19,686 bases of DNA from Fen-999 sp964469455 (GTDB lineage Bacteria; Pseudomonadota; Gammaproteobacteria; Burkholderiales; Rhodocyclaceae): positions 1 through 19,686 of the forward strand of contig CAYXZX010000032.1 of assembly GCA_964469455.1 (NCBI GenBank), read 5' to 3'. Made by a program: the position numbers and the translations under genes. The notes under the pieces were generated by a model that was not told the DNA's origin, searched no databases, and saw only the letters and a program-made list of their open reading frames with translations. Of the stretch, positions 17,170 through 19,686 are shown piece after piece; position 1 is the stretch's first letter; every line of letters begins with the position of its first letter.

Positions 17170-19128
17170 ATGGAATGTTTCGAATTGCCCGCGCTCGGGC
17201 GGGTCGCGGGCAGCGTCCCGTTGCCGGGATCGAAGAGCATCTCGAACCGGCTGCTGCTGCTCGCGGCGCTGTCCGAAGGAACGACGGAGATCCGCGATCT
17301 GCTCGATTCCGATGATACGCGCGTCATGCTGTCGGCACTGGCAACCCTCGGAATCGGCCTGGAGAAGGTCGATGGGCAGACCTGGCGTGTGCGCGGAGCC
17401 GGTGGGCCGTTTCCGGTCAAGCAAGCCGACTTGTTCCTCGGCAATGCCGGCACGGCGTTCCGGCCGCTGACGGCGGCGCTGGCGCTTTCGGGAGGTCACT
17501 ACAAGCTTTCGGGCGTGGCGCGCATGCACGAGCGGCCGATCGGCGACCTGGTCGATGGTCTGCGCCAGATCGGCTGCGACGTGCGCTATCTCGGAAACGA
17601 AGGATATCCGCCCTTGGCCATCGCGCCGGCCGACATCGAGCTCAACGAGCCGATCCGCGTGCGCGGCGACGTGTCCTCGCAGTTCCTCACCGCGCTGTTG
17701 ATGGTGCTGCCGCTCATTGGCCAGGAGCCGGGCGGGGGGGCGGTAATCGACGTCACCACCGAACTCATCTCCAAGCCCTACGTCGAGATCACGTTGAACC
17801 TGATGGCGCGGTTCGGTGTCCGGGTCGAGCGGGAAGGCTGGCAGCGCTTCGTGATTCCCGGCGGGCAGGGCTACCGCAGCCCCGGCATCGTGCATGTCGA
17901 GGGCGACGCGTCGGGCGCCTCGTATTTCCTCGCCGCCGGCGCCATCGGCGGCGGACCGGTGCGCGTCGAGGGGGTCGGTCGGAGCAGCATCCAGGGCGAC
18001 GTGAGATTCGCCGAGACGCTGGCGGCGATGGGCGCGCGCATCACCATGGGTGACAACTGGATCGAAGCGCGCGCTCCCGCTGACGGCAAGCTGAAGGCAT
18101 TCGACCTCGATCTCAATCACATTCCCGATGCGGCGATGACGCTCGCGGTCGCGGCACTTTTTGCCGATGGCCCCAGCAAATTGCGCAACATCGCTTCGTG
18201 GCGCGTCAAGGAAACCGACCGCATCACGGCCATGGCGACCGAACTGCGCAAGCTCGGCGCGACGGTGGAGGAAGGCCCCGACTGGCTTGGCGTGTCGCCA
18301 CCACTGACTTTCAAGGCCAACGCGCCGATCGACACCTACGACGACCACCGCATGGCCATGTGCTTTTCGCTGGCGGCACTGGCTGGCGTGCCGGTGCGCA
18401 TCAACGATCCCGCCTGTGTGGCCAAGACCTTTCCCGATTACTTCGAGCGCTATGGCCGCATCGCCGCGCCGGTGATTGCCATCGACGGGCCTTCGGCCTC
18501 CGGCAAGGGCACGGTGGCGCAGCGCGTTGCGCAGGCGCTCGGCTTCCACTTCCTGGACAGCGGCGCGCTCTACCGGCTGACGGCGCTGGCGGCGATCCGC
18601 GCGGGTGTGTCGATCGATGATGAAGTGGCCATTGCTCGGGTTGCCGGGACCCTGCCTGCGGAGTTCGACGGCGAACGCGTCCTGCTGTCCGGCGACGAAG
18701 TGACGGCAGCGATTCGTGTCGAGGAGGTCGGGGTCGGCGCCTCCAGGGTGGCGGCCATGCCGGCGGTACGCGTCGCCCTGCTGGAGCGCCAGCGCGCCTA
18801 TCGGCGCTTCCCCGGCCTGGTGGCCGACGGTCGCGACATGGGCTCGGTGGTCTTTCCCGGCGCCCAGGCAAAGGTTTTCCTGACCGCGTCCGCCGCGGCT
18901 CGTGCCGAACGGCGATATAAACAGTTGATCGAAAAGGGATTGCCTGCTAACATGCGCACCCTTTTGCAGGACCTGCAGGAGCGGGATGCCCGCGATGCGG
19001 CGAGAGCCGTCGCGCCCCTCCGGCAGTGCGAAGACGCCGATCGGGTGGATACCACCTCGCTGGGCGTCGACGAAGCGGTGGCTGCCGTGATGGACATCGT
19101 CCGCCGGCGGCTGCCTTTCATCAACTAA
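17170..19128 (+). CDS. aroA-cmk: AroA-Cmk fusion: EPSP synthase and cytidylate kinase in one chain
   Basis: One uninterrupted 652-codon frame encodes two enzymes. Residues 1-429 are class I EPSP synthase, which joins phosphoenolpyruvate to shikimate 3-phosphate: LPGSKSISNR (18-27), GNAGTAFRPL (91-100), GDVSSQFLTALL (166-177), catalytic Asp320 in HIPDAAMT, Glu348 in WRVKETDR, and DDHRMAMCFSL (391-401). Residues 433-652 are cytidylate kinase, which phosphorylates CMP and dCMP: P-loop GPSASGKGT (440-448), LDSGALYR (462-469), DGRDMGSVVFP (553-563) and RAERRYKQL in the lid. Both halves are near full length, with a join of only a few residues (FERYGRIAAPVIAIDG). The fusion is known from some betaproteobacteria. 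The ATG at 17170 gives the normal AroA N-terminus; further upstream the frame crosses the divergent spacer and the regulator gene. Confidence 0.96.
   Translation: MECFELPALGRVAGSVPLPGSKSISNRLLLLAALSEGTTEIRDLLDSDDTRVMLSALATLGIGLEKVDGQTWRVRGAGGPFPVKQADLFLGNAGTAFRPLTAALALSGGHYKLSGVARMHERPIGDLVDGLRQIGCDVRYLGNEGYPPLAIAPADIELNEPIRVRGDVSSQFLTALLMVLPLIGQEPGGGAVIDVTTELISKPYVEITLNLMARFGVRVEREGWQRFVIPGGQGYRSPGIVHVEGDASGASYFLAAGAIGGGPVRVEGVGRSSIQGDVRFAETLAAMGARITMGDNWIEARAPADGKLKAFDLDLNHIPDAAMTLAVAALFADGPSKLRNIASWRVKETDRITAMATELRKLGATVEEGPDWLGVSPPLTFKANAPIDTYDDHRMAMCFSLAALAGVPVRINDPACVAKTFPDYFERYGRIAAPVIAIDGPSASGKGTVAQRVAQALGFHFLDSGALYRLTALAAIRAGVSIDDEVAIARVAGTLPAEFDGERVLLSGDEVTAAIRVEEVGVGASRVAAMPAVRVALLERQRAYRRFPGLVADGRDMGSVVFPGAQAKVFLTASAAARAERRYKQLIEKGLPANMRTLLQDLQERDARDAARAVAPLRQCEDADRVDTTSLGVDEAVAAVMDIVRRRLPFIN
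18925..18953 (+). promoter_or_regulatory. Candidate sigma70 promoter for rpsA inside cmk
   Basis: TTGATC (18925-18930) and TAACAT (18948-18953) are separated by exactly 17 bp, and TGC precedes the -10 (extended -10). The surrounding stretch is AT-richer than the rest of the fusion gene. It would start rpsA transcription about 200 nt before the start codon. E. coli also transcribes rpsA partly from promoters within the upstream cmk region (established knowledge). Confidence 0.45.
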
Positions 19129-19129
19129 C

Positions 19130-19151
19130 CCGTCGTCACCGACGGCTTTTT
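19130..19151 (+). terminator. Terminator-like hairpin in the cmk-rpsA gap
   Basis: CCGTCG (19130-19135) and CGACGG (19140-19145) form a perfect 6-bp stem with a TCAC loop, followed by CTTTTT (19146-19151). It begins 2 nt after the aroA-cmk stop and ends 9 nt before the rpsA ATG, so it may partly terminate the upstream transcript, or act as a translational structure in the rpsA leader. Confidence 0.55.
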
Positions 19152-19160
19152 GGAAAACCT

Positions 19161-19686
19161 ATGTCTGCCACCTCCACTGCCGTGAATCCCAACGAATCCT
19201 TTGCCGCCCTGTTCGCAGAGAGCCTTCAGCGCCAGGAAATGCGCGCGGGCGAAGTCATCACGGCCGAAGTTGTCCGCGTCGATCAGAATTTTGTGGTCGT
19301 CAATGCGGGTCTGAAATCCGAGTCCTTCATCTCGGCTGAAGAATTCAAGAACGACCGGGGCGAACTCGAAGTGAATCCCGGCGATTTCGTTCAGGTCGCC
19401 ATCGAAATGCTGGAAGACGGCTACGGCGAGACCCGCCTTTCGCGCGACAAGGCCAAGCGCATCGCCGCCTGGAACGACCTCGACAAGGCGCTCAACGACC
19501 AGATCCTCGTCAAGGGCGTGATCACCGGCAAGGTCAAGGGTGGCCTGACGGTCATGACCAACGGCATTCGCGCCTTCCTGCCCGGTTCGCTGGTTGATAC
19601 CCGCCCGGTCAAGGACACCACTCCCTATGAAGGCAAGGAATTCGAGTTCAAGGTCATCAAGCTCGACCGCAAGCGCAACAACGTCG
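19161..19686 (+). CDS. rpsA: 30S ribosomal protein S1, N-terminal part (runs off the window)
   Basis: The first 175 codons of S1 are present; the full protein is about 560 residues. S1 binds mRNA on the small ribosomal subunit and helps unfold and place it. The opening FAALFAESLQRQEMRAGEVI is characteristic of proteobacterial S1. A first S1/OB repeat covers about 30-97 (EVVRVDQNFVVVNAGLKSE, then EDGYGETRLSRDKAKR), and a second starts at about 115 (VKGVITGKVKGGLTV, then GIRAFLPGSLVD). The ATG at 19161 has only a weak upstream GGAAA. A poor Shine-Dalgarno sequence with a structured leader is also known for E. coli rpsA, which S1 itself represses. The cmk-rpsA order is conserved in proteobacteria. 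Confidence 0.96.
   Translation, partial: MSATSTAVNPNESFAALFAESLQRQEMRAGEVITAEVVRVDQNFVVVNAGLKSESFISAEEFKNDRGELEVNPGDFVQVAIEMLEDGYGETRLSRDKAKRIAAWNDLDKALNDQILVKGVITGKVKGGLTVMTNGIRAFLPGSLVDTRPVKDTTPYEGKEFEFKVIKLDRKRNNV

Noticed and set aside
17098..18549. 483-codon minus-strand frame opposite aroA-cmk
   Set aside because: Arg/His/Gln-rich translation without recognisable motifs; an antisense shadow of a clear EPSP synthase gene.

Overview
The window reads as an ordinary, GC-rich chromosomal segment of a betaproteobacterium, probably near Rhodocyclales or a related lineage (an inference from gene order and protein style; no search could be run). Supporting signs are the block gph-ubiG-ompA/RmpM-like-TRZ/ATZ amidohydrolase facing away from gyrA, then serC-serA-pheA-hisC-tyrA, and an aroA that runs in frame into cmk ahead of rpsA.

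Layout. Positions 1-71 carry, on the minus strand, the 3'-terminal part of a tmRNA-like RNA (T arm plus upstream hairpins). Minus strand 93-3675: phosphoglycolate phosphatase (gph), ubiquinone methyltransferase (ubiG), an OmpA-C-domain envelope protein with its own terminator, and an amidohydrolase of the 5'-methylthioadenosine/S-adenosylhomocysteine deaminase type. A 124-bp divergent spacer (3676-3799) holds back-to-back sigma70-like promoters. Plus strand 3800-11706: gyrA, serC, serA, pheA, hisC, tyrA, tightly packed (gaps of -1 to 14 nt), linking serine synthesis with phenylalanine, tyrosine and histidine/aromatic transamination. Plus strand 17170-19686: the aroA-cmk fusion and the 5' part of rpsA, with a candidate rpsA promoter inside cmk and a terminator-like hairpin just before the rpsA start.

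The unusual part is 11720-17066. Three minus-strand signalling genes sit between tyrA and aroA, two genes that are usually adjacent in related bacteria: an HD-GYP response regulator, a FIST-domain protein, and a 1029-residue soluble hybrid histidine kinase (coiled coil-PAS-PAS-HisKA-HATPase-REC-REC-HPt). FIST protein plus hybrid kinase matches the known pairing of the haem-based nitric-oxide sensor NosP with its kinase NahK. With a c-di-GMP phosphodiesterase-type regulator in the same operon, a complete NO (or other ligand)-to-c-di-GMP phosphorelay is plausible. Haem binding, the ligand and the relay order are inferences.

I see no insertion sequence, transposase, integrase, CRISPR array or ordinary tRNA in the window. 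All gene-free stretches are shorter than 140 bp.
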